This document shows positions 20,951 through 34,300 of a stretch of 64,000 nt of DNA, in pieces. Every line of letters begins with the position of its first letter. Positions within the stretch are counted from its first letter, which is position 1. Where the stretch lies: positions 4,278,001-4,342,000 of the forward strand of contig NC_052480.1 of assembly GCF_009730915.1 (NCBI RefSeq), read 5' to 3'. Made by a program: the position numbers and the translations under genes. The notes under the pieces are model-generated. The model saw only the letters and a list, made by a program, of their open reading frames with translations. It was not told the DNA's origin and searched no databases. Origin of the DNA: Dioscorea cayenensis subsp. rotundata (lineage: Eukaryota; Streptophyta; Magnoliopsida; Dioscoreales; Dioscoreaceae).

Positions 20951-22680
20951 AAAACACCCTACAATTATCTCTATCACCTAAAAACCCTCATCAAAACAAC
21001 ATTCACTGTGAATGTCCTCAATGACAAAATATACCCAATAATGTCAAAACCTACCATGTTTATGTACCTCAAAAACTAATGTTATGCAAATTCAGAAAGT
21101 CTAAATTTCAAATTTAACAAAAAACCAACACTCAATCGGTTAGGGTTTCAAGTAGGGACTTACAATATTCTGGTGCTTCAACCCTTAATGGCCTTCTTTT
21201 CTAATTCACCGCCATTGCTGCAAAGCAAACTTCACTTAATCACACATTGTCGTGTTTGCAATGTTGCACGCCGCTCAACGTTCAAACAGTCTTCAGATAG
21301 AGTTTAGAATGCCCTAAAAACTACAGAGAAGAAGTTGCATGGGTGTTTCATGTTTTGTCTAAAGTTCATCTCTCGAGAAAGAAAAAAAGCGACATGATGC
21401 CCCTTTGCGTAACGTGGTAAGTGCTTCTTGAGCTGTCGGGCTTCAATTGACATGGACACACCAGCTAAGCCATCCAACGTGTAAGAAGGCATGTGACTCA
21501 TTCCCTTCCACGTAAGCAAAGGGGAATGGAAAACGAACGAGTAATCTGCCGGTATACTTAAATCAAAATTGAATGCCTAAATTAATTTAAATTGAAGTTG
21601 GGTAGCCAATTTGAAAATAAACCAAAGTTAAAGAAACCTTTCCAAAAAAAAAAATTTTTACTCAAGCGAATTGGGCTCCATCGTGTGTGTCTCTCTTGTT
21701 ACTGACACCGTGGCGCTCTCCCGTTCCAACCCTGCACACCGAGGACCAGGGGTGGCCTCCCTCTCCGCCGGCCTGAGGGAGGCCCCGGTCCGGGGAGAGA
21801 CCGGAGCCCCTTCCCCACCGGAGTAGGAATTAACGGACCCATAGCTGTTGGGTCTCTTGGGTCATCGCTGTTGCCAACTCTTCTTCATTTGGTATATATT
21901 TTCTTTTTCAGCAGAAATCTTCATCAATGACTGCATTTTGTTATCAATTATGTGCATTGGTTCATTTCTTCAGTCATATACCAATTAAACTTCCAAATTA
22001 ACCTGTTTTTTTGTTCAGCTTTAATTAGCATCTGTTGCTCACATGAGTGAAATTCTATAAATATTAAATAGATGAGTTGGACTAGTTTCTCTTTCTTTTG
22101 TTTTATGCTGAGAATGTTCATTACTTCTGTTAATAAATGATGGGATAATCCAAAACATTGAAGAATTCAACTATATTATGTTACTATGTTCATGTTTAAA
22201 GGCTTTCATGGCTCATTGTTACATCCATGGCTTGCAAATCATCAATTAATCACTGAATTGAATGTTATTACTTTGATGATGTCGGAGTAGGAGGTAGATG
22301 TTGACTTGGTTTTCCATCGAAGGAGATTCAACCAACCTTATCTTTGTTATTTGTATAAGATTTATTTTTAAGGCATATTGGCAAGTTGTCTGCTTAGCTA
22401 ACTAAAATGATTAAAAAGAAAATGGTATTTTCTTGGTTTAGAATCTATGAAGTTCAATTGGACAACTTGTTGCTGTCTCCTGAACAGTTGATATCATGTA
22501 GTCAACTCTTTCTTTTTCTTTTATAACCAAGTCAAATTGTTACTGAACTAAGCAAGACCTGGTCCTTCTGGTCATTTATACCTCTTGATTCATGGAAGAT
22601 CTTTGTCATTTTGAAGTGCTCTTATCTTTAATACTATGGAACATTCACTTATCATTGATAGTATTTGGCATTTGAGACAA

Positions 22681-25600
22681 ATGACTCAGAAATGTTGGAT
22701 TTTTCTACTTTTCATTGTCTTTTGTGTTGTGATTGTCGCAGAAAATACAGTATCTGATGAAGGTTAGTTTGCTGAATTTGAATCCAATAAAGTTACTTCA
22801 TCTTTTCTAAAATAATAATATTTGCTCTTCCTTTGATTTAGCTGCTGCTCTTAAAGCTGTCGCTGATGGATTTCAGAACAAACCTGGGAGCTGGAATGGT
22901 TTTGATCCTTGTGGCAGTGTTTGGCTTGGAATCAAGTGCACTAATTATCATATCACAAGCATGTTAGAACATTGAAAATTATATCTTATCATAATCTTGT
23001 TAATGTTGTTAACTTAATCTTTCTATTTTCTTTATAAACTATGTATTATCAGAATATTGCCTAGTGTTGGAGTTACTGGAACTCTAGCTGGAGACATTGG
23101 AAATCTACCTGAACTGCTATTTTTGTGAGTGTTTTTCTTTTACATGCAAATTGAATTTTCGATTAAAAATTCATCTTAGATTTTCCAAATCCATGCAGGG
23201 ATCTTTCTTACAATCCTGACTTGGGTGGATCCCTTCCTGCTTCAATTGGCAAACTACATAAATTGAAAAACTTGTAAGTACTTACGATCTTTGCTTCTTT
23301 TGTTTTTTGATTTCTTTTATGATTTTTTTATTTTGCTTGTGTTCTATTTTTTCTTCAAGGATCCTTCTTGGTTGTGGTTTTTCTGGTCAAATTCCGCCTG
23401 AACTCGGGAATTTACAACACCTAACTATTCTGTAACATCAACATCTTTCACTTCGATTCTTTTGCTGAATTGATAAAACTTTGAGTATATAACGCTGGCT
23501 TGAATTGCTTCCGCAGAGATCTGAATTATAACAAACTCAGCGGGCCGATACCTCCTTCTCTCGGTAATCTATCAAGTCTTTATTGGTTTGATATCACTGA
23601 AAATGAGATTTCTGGGACTATTCCCATCTCCGATGGCATTAATCCTGGTCTTGATATGCTAAGAAGAACTGAGCATTTGTAAGTAAACAGACATTATTAC
23701 CACACTTAGAAATGGTCACTATAATGTTCTTTCTCCTTCCAAACTAAATGAACATTTGTTTCTGTGATTTACAGCCATTTTGGTGGTAACAAGTTATCCG
23801 GCAACATTCCTCCAGAACTCTTCCACTCTGGCATGGTTATGGAGCATTTGTAAGCTCTATATATCAAAGCTAAATTATTGATACGTAGTTTTAACATCTT
23901 CGACATGCACCAGGATTTGTAACAACAATAACTTCACTGGAAGCATTCCTTCGACATTGAACCTAGTGCCATCATTAGAAGCTCTGTAAGTTTATCTAAA
24001 AAGAAATTAACTTCTGTAATTCATTGAGATTTATTACTTGAAACATTCTGACAGGCGTCTTGATGGAAATAAATTGACTGGGCCTGTACCTACCACCATT
24101 AACAGCCTTACTAGCATGAAAGAACTGTGAGAAAAAAAATTTTGTCAAAAACTTTATAATGTTCACCCAAATAATATATGATCAATGCTTACTGTTTTCA
24201 TTTCAGGTATTTATCGAATAATCTGTTAACCGGTCCCTTGCCAAACTTAACTGGAATGAATGCACTCGATTATGTGTAAGTTCTAGATTTTCAGTGACTT
24301 CTGATTCACTTTACCGAATTTTTTATAGTCTGTTTTTTGTTTTCAGGGACTTGAGTAACAATTCTTTTGATGTATCAGATGTGCCTCCATGGTTTTCAAG
24401 CTTGCCATCTTTGACAACATTGTACATCTGTCTCTCTTTCTCTGCATTATTCATTCTACTTAACAGTTCTTACATGCATATGTTTAAACTGCAGATTACT
24501 CGAACATTCACAGGTTCAAGGCGGAATACCAGCAGGACTATTCAGCTTTTCACCATTACAGACTGTGTAAGTCTTGTTCTTCTTCGAATCTTCATATACC
24601 TAAATTAAGTCTTGTATTAACTAATTACAACAAATACAGGCAGCTAAAAAATAACCTATTAAATGGTACTCTGGAGATCGATTCAGGCTACAGCACTCAA
24701 CTCCGACTTGTGGATTTACAGACCAATGACATTGCAGATTTCCGTAATAATGGTAACTACAATAAAACTATTATGTAAGTACCATGATACTTGTATCCAT
24801 TACATGCATTGAATCACAAGAACTGTAGTTTTAACTGCTGTTTCTAATTACTTCAGTAACGCTTATGCAGACTCGCAGACAACCCAGTTTGTCGTCACGG
24901 ATCAAATGAAAATTATTGTGCGGCCCGAACAAAAAACAATTCTCCTTATTCAACACCCAATAGTTGCAGCGGCATTGATTGTCCTTCAGAACAAGCTCTC
25001 AGTCCCAACTGTTTCTGCTCGTACCCATATGAAGGCATTCTATACTTCAGGCTTCTCACTGTCTCTAATTTTCAGAATAGCACATACTATCAGGATCTTG
25101 AGAAAAAGATACTTAGCACGCTCCAAGTTAGAAAGGTTCCTGTGGACTCAGTTGCCGTTCATGATCCTTTTATGGATGCTAGCAACTATTTGGAGATCAG
25201 TGTTGAAGTATTTCCTTCAGGAAAGGCGAAGTTTGATCAAGGAGATATTGTCCTGATAGCGAGTTTTTTCAGTAATCAAACCTCAGATATTTTTGACTAT
25301 TTCACACTTTATAATTTCATCCCAAAGCCATACATTCCCATTCTTGGTAAATTCTGCTCCATATGTCAGTATTTCTTTCATCAGGTTTCAGATATTTGTT
25401 CAACTTTGTTTGCATAAACTTCATGCAGAAGGATCAAGTTCAAAGTCGAGCAATACAGCAGCAATTGTCGGAGCTTCAGCCGGCGGAGTTGTTGCACTAC
25501 TTGTAATTATTGGTTTAGTCATTTTTGTGATGATTCGAAAGAAGGGAAAGGCAAAAAAGATGGAACAGAGTTATCCATTTGGTAAGATGTGGAGTGTTTT

Positions 25601-27293
25601 CTTTTACTAGTCACTAGTTATACTTGTTCATCAACTGATGTTTTTCTCGCAGGTTCTTGGGACCCTTCTAAGAGAAGTGGCAGTGTTCCACAGTTGAAAG
25701 GAGCTAGATGTTTTTCTTTCGAAGAACTAAAGAAATGCACTGACAACTTCTCTGAACCAAACCACATTGGCTCTGGCGGTTATGGCAAGGTGATTGTGAC
25801 TTCTCTTCGACCTTGAAATGGTTACTGTCGTGCATCTCTTTGTAACATTAATCTAATTCACATTCTAGATTTTTAACAAAATTGCAAAGTTTATAGTTTC
25901 TGATAATATTCATAAAATAAGAAAAATCACATGACGACCATACATATAGATTAACAATCTAAAATATGAAATTAAGTCCTCCTAATTCGAGCAGAATTGT
26001 TCAATAATAATTCCTTTTAACAGTTTCCTTTCGCATTTATTGCAGGTGTACAAGGGAACACTACTTGATGGACAAATGGTTGCAGTAAAGAGAGCTCAAG
26101 AGGATTCAATGCAGGGTGGGCATGAATTCAAAAATGAGATTGAGTTGCTTACAAGAGTGCATCATAGGAACCTCGTCAATCTTGTCGGCTTTTGCTTTGA
26201 CCAAGGCGAACAAATGTTAGTTTATGAGTATCTGCCTAATGGCACTCTCAGAGAAAGCCTCTCGGGGATGTCAGGAATTCGTTTAGATTGGAAAAAGAGA
26301 CTATGGATTGCACTTGATGCAGCAAGAGGTCTCTCCTATCTACATTTTCTTGCTGATCCTCCCATTGTTCACAGAGATATAAAATCAAACAACATTCTCT
26401 TAGACAATCATTTACATGCCAAAGTTGCCGATTTCGGTCTCTCCAAACCAATGACCAATGATAGAAAAGGCCATGTCACCACTCAAGTCAAAGGAACAAT
26501 GGTGAGAGATCTCAAACCGAAATCAACTATAATAGTTTTATTTTATTACAATGTTATTTTATCCATTTGCATTATAAATTGCTTAAAACTGCATTTTATA
26601 TAGTTCTATCCTAACATAGGTTCCGAAATCCGTTCAAACTCATGTTTGAGTTAACTTTATAGTCATCTCATCTTTTTTCCTTTTCCTTTGCTAATCTACA
26701 AAATTAATGCTTCGAATCCTCAGCCGTTTTAGGAGAGAAATGAACCAACTCTGTAATTGTAAAAGTTATACATTAATTAATTCTCAAATAATATCTTTTT
26801 CTTTTTCCTTTCGCAGGGATACTTAGACCCGGAATACTACATGACACAACAATTAACAGAAAAGAGCGATGTCTACAGCTTCGGAGTATTACTGCTCGAA
26901 CTAATAACCGCAAGAAAACCAATAGAGAGAAACAAATACATTGTGAGAGAAGTAAAATCAGCCATTGACAAGAAGACGGAACTCTATGGCCTTGAGCAAC
27001 TTGTTGATTCAACAATTGGATTGTCAAATACATTGGCCGGATTCAACCGGTTTGTGGACTTAGCTTTGATGTGTGTCGGAGAATCAGGAGCCGACAGGCC
27101 TACAATGAGTGAGGTGGTCAAGGAGATTGAAAATATCATGCAACTTGCAGGCATTAATCCTAATGCCGAATCAGCTTCAACTTCGGCCAGTTATGGTGAT
27201 TCTTCGTTCACATTGCGAGGCCATTTGTACAGTAATGAAGCTCTTATGAATTACAGTGGTGCCATACCTTCATCAAGGTCTGACACCAAGTGA
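22681..27293 (+). CDS. LRR receptor-like protein kinase, subfamily VIII-1 / HPCA1-like (third copy)
   Basis: Eighteen exons give 950 residues and parallel the gene at 4628 exon by exon. Exons: 22681-22762, 22842-22962, 23053-23124, 23199-23273, 23360-23431, 23517-23678, 23775-23849, 23914-23985, 24055-24126, 24207-24275, 24347-24421, 24495-24566, 24640-24774, 24871-25346, 25429-25581, 25653-25789, 26046-26501, 26817-27293. All exons have the same length as in the sister gene except exon 15, which is 6 bp shorter in the cytosolic juxtamembrane part. Signal peptide, LRRs, Cys-rich ectodomain with C-x4-C-x9-C-x-C, membrane span and a complete kinase ([21 protein letters not shown]) are all present. 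Divergence is highest in the ectodomain and lowest in the kinase. It faces the START gene tail to tail. No frame breaks were found. Confidence 0.93.
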
Positions 27294-27971
27294 ATTTATG
27301 TGCATGTAATTTTTTTTTTCAGTGTGTTTTTCATCCATGGTTTGTGTTTGCATGTAATTTATGTGCTTCTGGTTGTTGTAAAAATTCTGCATATGTTCAG
27401 GTTGATTGGTTTGTGTAAAGGATTGAATCATTGATCATGTACATTAATTTTGGTTTCCTTTTTTCTCTCTTTTTATGCTATTTTTAATTCAATTATTGTA
27501 TAAACATGATGTCTGTGGTAAATGTTAAAAAAAAAATGTATTATATATGAACCATTTATCTAATACTTACTATCACATAAAAATTTGATTCTTGTGAATA
27601 TTGGTTTGAATAAATAAATTTTTAATTTTTTTTTATAGTTTTTAGTTTGATAATAAATTGATTTTTCCCCCGGATTAATGTGGATAAATAAACTTGATTT
27701 AACATTAAGTACTGATATATCTTTAGATTAATTATTATGTCAAATTTATCTCATTTAATATCAGTTAGAAAAAAAAAAAAAGAGTTACTTGATCATATCA
27801 ATAATGAGAAAAATCACACCTCACAATGCATCAAACATTCTGGATTTCATATCAATGAATACATACAATTAACAGTAAAGAGAAAAGAAGGAAAAAGAAG
27901 AAAAGAAAAAGATATATATGAAATCATTACTCACATTTACTTACACATTATTTATCTTCTTTTAAAAAAAA
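27294..27971. other. Convergent intergenic region between receptor kinase and START gene
   Basis: AT-rich, with no gene. It contains the 3' UTRs of both neighbours and is similar to 9203-9967. Confidence 0.7.
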
Positions 27972-29698
27972 TTATATTTCGCTATTTATTGGACAAGCTT
28001 GAGCTAATTTTTTTAAGTTGTCAATAATCATTACCAGCTTTGTATTAAATCTGTTCACCAAACACTTTGGCAACCATCCTGCTGGATCCAACTGCAAAAC
28101 CAAATAAAAAAATATAAATAAATATAAATAAATAAAAAGTACACTAAGTATTTACTTCATAAAATAATAAAAAAATAATAATTTAGTTTGGCTTATAAAC
28201 CTTATATTTATTTAAATAAATCAGCACAACCACTATGAGACTTTATGTATCAAATTTGTGACCAACTATTCAGACTATTATGAAATATATATGTAAATAT
28301 ATATTTGCTTATTATATTTTTATGAGCAAAAAGTAATTTAAAATTTTATTAAAAAACCAAGGCATCTGTCAATCATATTTCAGTATATAAGTATATAAAA
28401 GTGTTTTTGCAAAAAATATATTAATAATTAGGGGCATACCTTTATAAAAATAAATAATTCCTAATAAATCCTTCTGAAAATTATATTTACTTATATACCC
28501 TTACAAATTATTCTTCTTTGCTTTTATACATCTTCAAAAAAATAAAAATAAAATTGAACAATCAATTTAAATTTTCATAAAATTTATAAATTAAATTTCA
28601 GTCATGGAGATATATAAGCAAGTAAAAATATATTTTATACAAATATACACACAAATATTACTATTTTTGTAAGAGTATACAACCAATTTTTTTTTTAACA
28701 TAACCAATACTTTAAGGGTATATTAGTAATTTTCCATCAGTATACTACCTGAACAACATAGGTAACCAGGCAAGAGTGATCATCCAGCTTCTCAACTACC
28801 CATCCAGACTGAAGCAAGAGGCCTCTAATGGAGTTATTTCCTTTTGGATGCAAACCAGCAGCAATCTCTTTTGGAAGAGAAGCCACAGCAACAACCTGAA
28901 GCAACACATAAATTTCATTAAAAACTTCATAAAATGAATAACTTTAATAATCTTACCCAACAATTAATTTAACTTCGTATGTCACATGATTAGTTAAAAT
29001 AGATTAGCACATACCAATGTACCATCATCCATTTCCTGCCGTCGTTCATACACAACGAACTCCCGGTTCTTGAACAATGGCTTTGATGCATAGCCGAACC
29101 GGAGACGAATGATGCTCAAGTTGTCGTCGAGAACTTTGATATATTTGGCTTCCACAAGATCCCCGTCCCATTGCTGCTCTCGGCAGATGAAAAACATTAC
29201 TTGTAATTATATATTTAGATTGATGTTTGATTAAGCAATAGAATCTGACCTTAGCAGCATCGATAGCATTGGCAACGGTCATAAATTGTTCCAGTGAAAC
29301 TGATCGGAGTAGCCACCGGCTACGAAAAACATGCAGTGAGCCCGAACACCTCTTCGATATCTCCACATTATCCTCTGTTGCAAGAACCTTCCATCCATCA
29401 TCTCCTCCAACTCTGCTCGAAACCGATGCTGATAAAAGCTCTTGTATACAACTCTCGCTCGCATAATTCACATACCGTCTCAACGAATCTTCACTTATCA
29501 ACCTATGAAAGAATAAAAACGGATACATAAAAATCAAACAAACGAAATATAATTAACGTACCAACAAGTCAAAATAAAATTGAAATAAATGCGGGAGATT
29601 AGTTACCATGATCGAGAAGAAGCCGGAGGAGAGTTCGAACCACTACTAATACTGCTACTGCTACCACTACCGCAACTAGTACTACTAGTGCTCCACAT
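27972..29698 (-). CDS. START-domain (StAR-related lipid transfer) protein, 257 aa
   Basis: Five exons on the minus strand, all with GT-AG introns: 29698-29607, 29502-29250, 29176-29015, 28895-28749, 28091-27972. The start was chosen at MWSTSSTS because it opens the exon that splices in frame to WLISEDSLRRYVNYA. A Ser/Gly-rich leader (about residues 1-30) precedes one START domain filling the rest. Family-like blocks are DGWKVLATEDNVEISKR, FRSRWLLRSVSLEQF, QWDGDLVEAKYIKVLDDN, FVVYERRQEMDDG, LLQSGWVVEK, LVTYVVQLDPAGWLPK and the C-terminal helix VMIIDNLKKLAQ. START domains form a helix-grip fold with a lipid-binding tunnel. The ligand cannot be told from sequence. It has no homeodomain, pleckstrin or membrane segment, so it is probably a small soluble protein. 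Intron 4 is about 650 bp. A scrap of a duplicate lies at 9968-10022. Confidence 0.88.
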
Positions 29699-31302
29699 AG
29701 TGAAGAAGATTGTTGAACAAGGACAATGAATGGAAAAATAAAGGGAGAAGAAGAGGGGGATTTATGGAGAGTTAAAGGGAGAGAAGTGGGATTGTAGTGG
29801 CAAAGAGCACATGCAGTTGGCAGATAGAGAGGGAAACTACATAATTTGGGTGCACATGGCAATCCCTTTCTCTACAATCTCTACTTCATTCTTTACCTTC
29901 TCCTTTATTTTCACTCACTCCACAAAATGAAAGAAAGAAAAAGATTCTTTGCTTTGAGGATGAGATGTACTAGAGATGGGGAAGGTGAAGCACATGGAGT
30001 GTTGGTCCAGGACTAGAAGAAAAGAATGGTTAAGAGGATGTAACAGTCCCACCATTATCTAACGTGCATATGCTCTCACAATTAATTTTTTTCATACCAT
30101 CATATCATCCATAAGCAATCGACATCTTTCATCTATGGTTTAAAGCCAGTGTTAGTCCCTAAACGGAAAAACCTGCTACTATGTCTTTGGTTTGCAACTA
30201 ATATCATGTGTATGACACCGACACGGATTTGTATAATTAATCCTGAAGAACTGGAATATATGAGTTTGCGTAGGAGTTTATCATGAGCGTGTGACACAAA
30301 AGGAGGAGACATTTTCAGAAACTAAATGTATTCAATTGATGGGCATGTTGTCTAAATATTAAACAGGTGAGGAGCACCACTGACTGCAGTGATAGCAGGA
30401 CAACCTGTTTCCTAATAGATAATTGAAAAAGTCATGCCAGGAAGGGTTTAAATACAGACTTTCATCAACAAATCATGGCCCCATTATAAAATAACAATTA
30501 ATTATATGTTTGTTAAGGTTTCACAGAATCAAATTTGAATTGAATTAAACAAGATTAGCGGGATTGATTTTTGGTGAAATGGCAGTCAGATCTAATCACA
30601 TGTATGATTTTGTTTCAGAAAAATGGAAAACATGCTGCAATACTTTGATTTACAGTGGATTTTAACATTCTGCAGTAACTTTCATTCAAGTAATTTTTCA
30701 AACAGTAAAAGCAAGATTTGTGAAATTGACTCTTGGTACAATGCAGTAATAGTTTGTTCAAACTAATTCACTGCTTGATTTACAATGGATTTTAAAACCC
30801 TGCAGTAACTTTCATTCAATCAAAATTTAAACAGATAAAGTGCAAGTCCTGACAAAATTTTGAAACATTAATCGACAGAAATGGAGCCTATGAACCCAAT
30901 TAGACTCTGGATAAGGACAATAATTTTGAGATCCCATTCCCACTTGATGGGAATCCTATTCCTGAATGGACTGGTTCTAACGTTTAGCCACTTCATCTCT
31001 GTTTGCATGTGCCTTGTTGTAGTGTTTCTTTCTAAGCATATCGCTTTTAGTAACATGTCATGCTTTTTCAAGCATGCAAACTTGTAGTCTTGTTAATTCA
31101 TAGAATGGGTGTATTGCTTTTTCCTGAAAAGACTTTTCAAACACAAATGCCTCAAAGCCTTAAAATACTAAGAAACTGATACATTCGATTTCTCATGTCT
31201 CCACAATGTCAATCAACTCAGAAACTTCTACTCTATTCACAATTATATATGTATTTGATAATTCAACAATTGAAAAATATGACTAACCATGAGATTTCAC
31301 TT
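29699..31302. other. Intergenic region between START gene and HGSNAT-like gene
   Basis: 29699-29950 is the likely START promoter and 5' UTR. The rest is AT-rich. It contains one ~125-bp tandem duplication (30645-30840). No further gene seen. Confidence 0.65.
30645..30840. repeat. Tandem duplication, ~125-bp unit
   Basis: GATTTACARTGGATTTTAA with CTGCAGTAACTTTCATTCAA occurs at about 30646-30700 and again at 30776-30825, in the same orientation. Confidence 0.75.
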
Positions 31303-34300
31303 TCAAAGTTTCCAATAGATCCCCAGTTTATGTAGAATGCCAGATACAACCCCCCAGAAGACAATCTCTGCGAATATCACGTATAAAAGAGTTCCTAATC
31401 TTTCAGAGTGCCAGACATTAACAAATATGTGCTTATGGATCCAATGAACCTGCAACATTGAAAACGTGCACAATTAGGATCACAAAAAAATTCTGAGTTT
31501 CTTATGTTTGTTATATCAATACTTGGTGATGATGTACCAGGGAGTTATTGGGAGTCTCGTAATACCACCCATTAATAAATGCAGGAAAGATGCCTTGAGC
31601 TGCCATTACAAACACAAGCATCGCGTTCATTCCTATCCACTCGAGGAACAGAAATGGTGTCCTTAATCCCCAAATATCAATCTGCATATTATAAGATAGA
31701 GCTGAATGCTTTGTTCCAACAGATATGATTCAAATTACAGAGTAAGCAAGAACTCTACCAGTATATAGAATCCAGATAAAACAAGCCCAGCAGCGCCAGC
31801 AGTGAAGCAGACATAACTAATGCTATACAGTTGCTTGTTGATAGGAATAGCTACAACAGGACAAGCATGAGTTATCAGAAAGTAGATTGAGAGTGATACA
31901 CCCTTATGTTACTGTCAAAGGATTGAAATTGCATACCATTTGTGAAGTGGAGGATGATGCCACATACAAGCAAAGCAAATCCCATCAGCGCCCAATGCTT
32001 AAGCCTCTCCGAATGAAGCTAAGATGAATCAAAAATTCCAAAATGCTATCAAGAACACTCCATCTCTCAGTATTGAGTGAAACTAATACGAAGGTACCTT
32101 AAAATGAATTAGAACATGTCCGTAATGCACTCCGATGGTACCCGAAAGGATAGCTGAAATTGAACTGAAAAAACAAGAAGCAATAATAAGTCCAAGTTTA
32201 AGCTTCTAAAAATAGAGAGGGCACAAACCAAACCTCAAGAAGCCTTCTGGTTCAAATGGAGCAAGACACCAAGGAGCGGCATCAGCACGAAGAGGGCCCG
32301 CATTTGGTGAATCATAAGTACAATCCTGCACAAAACATCACTCATGATGAGCTTATTCCGATAAATATTTCTGCTTATATGTGACACATACACTTCAAAT
32401 GAAACTTAACGTACCTTTGATCTAATCCAAACAGGCTGAGAATAGAGATGGTTTATTCCCCAAATTTGCCTATCAACATAACCGACGGCATTGCAAGCAG
32501 GACCAAGACTTCCTCTCACACCACAGGGAACCTGAAAATAATCCAAAAACAAGTCTAAACTTGTAAACAAATGTTACATCAAATTTTCACAGCAAGATGA
32601 CCACCAATAACATACCGTGAATCTCTTCCCGTCATTCTCATCACCAGGGAGATGGAAAACATAGCTCCAATCAGGAACATAAAGCGAATAGGTTGTAGTA
32701 ATGTAAATGATTAATGCAACAAACCCTCCAAGCCTAGATATTTTAAAAGCACAAATTTAAAAGTGTCTCTCAGACATTTCATCATAAACCTGTCCTGCAT
32801 GCCTAAAAACACAAACTTTGATTACCACTGCCATCGATATGCATCGACAAATGGCAAACTTGCCAGAACCTAATACAGCAGTCTTCCGGAGTTTCGTTGT
32901 GAAAGTCTCAATAATAGCCACCACGAAATAAACCAATGCTATTCTCTAAACATCAAACAAAATCCAAAAACATGAACAAAAAGATCAAAACTTTTCTGCA
33001 AAAAAGGAATCAAGGAATCAATAGAAGGGGACCTGTAGGATGCCCATCCATCTGATATGCTTCATGTCAACACCATAGGAGAGATCATCAGGAGCATGTG
33101 AGTAGCCACCTTCATTAGTGATCACATTGCAAACATAGAGCATCAAAAGAATGCAAATCAATGGGGGCATGTGAGAGAGAAACCAAAGATCTCACCTTGG
33201 AGGAGAATTCCCCAGAAGATGAGCTTCAGTGTTCTGATTGTGATCTTTCTAATGGCATCCACAGCTCTTGGAACTCTCTTCAATGCATTGAAAGCATAAA
33301 ATTTGGAGGGAATCAATTATTTTACTAAATTTAGCATTAATAATCTTTAATTAATTATTTCATGTGGTTTTTGATTTTAAAAAAAGGATAAGCAAGCACA
33401 AATTAGTTATTAATTTTTTATATAAAATTATAAATTATTTTTAAAAAAATATATATTATTTTTTTAATAGAATGGGATAGTCATTCACATCAACTAATAT
33501 TATAAAAAAAAAGTTAATCTAAATTATGGTATTTATTTTAATATATAATATAGAGATAGATTGATCATCAAGTAAAAAAATTTTGATGCCTTTTATTTTC
33601 TAAAATATGCTAAATTAAGCCAAGTAAAGAACCGGGGATGATGCACGTCAGGGTTCAATAATAGTTACTATAGAACTATGTCCATAAAAATTAGCATCAT
33701 CACTCTTTTACAGCTATAATGGAAACTTATACATATTATTATATAATTATCATTATCATTATTTTATTTAACTATTATAATTGTTAGAGAATGTTTGATT
33801 GAGGGATGATAGTGTTTAATTTTTTTTAATAAAAATTAAATATTATGTTGGAGTGAAATTTTTATTTAGTTAACAAAAGTTTAAATTTTAAATAATAATT
33901 ATAAGTGTGTATGAATATTAACAATTTCTTAAAATAACTATTAAATATAATTATTTAAATGATTACATCTCTATAAAAATAAGTTTATAGTATATGCTAT
34001 AACATGTTTGGGTTTAAGAATATAGATCATGTAACAAGTACAATGGATTTTTTATGGTCATTTATAAGTTCTAAAATACTAATGGATAATGTTTGGAAGC
34101 TAATTATTGAAATAAATTATTAAAATAAATATAGAGAATTTAATAAATTTATGATTTATTCATTTTATTTAAAAAATAAATAAATAAATATAGAGAAAGG
34201 GAAAATGGTGAGACCTTGAGAGCCAAAGCAATGGCAACTCCAACAATGAAGAGGAAGAAAGGCATGACAAAATCAGCAAGTGTGCATCCATTCCATGGTG

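Larger units (their letters stand above)
19563..22680. other. Gene-free region and upstream sequence of the third receptor-kinase copy
   Basis: 19563-21660 holds tandem repeats and AT-rich DNA but no convincing gene. 21660-21816 is GC-rich with purine/pyrimidine blocks and is not recognised. From 21817 the sequence matches the window start and leads into the promoter of the gene at 22681. That segment lacks the LTR found upstream of the pseudogene. Confidence 0.6.

Noticed and set aside
29599..29862. Minus-strand 87-residue Val/Leu-rich frame as a membrane protein
   Set aside because: It is an out-of-frame reading of START exon 1. The Ser/Gly frame splices correctly to exon 2.
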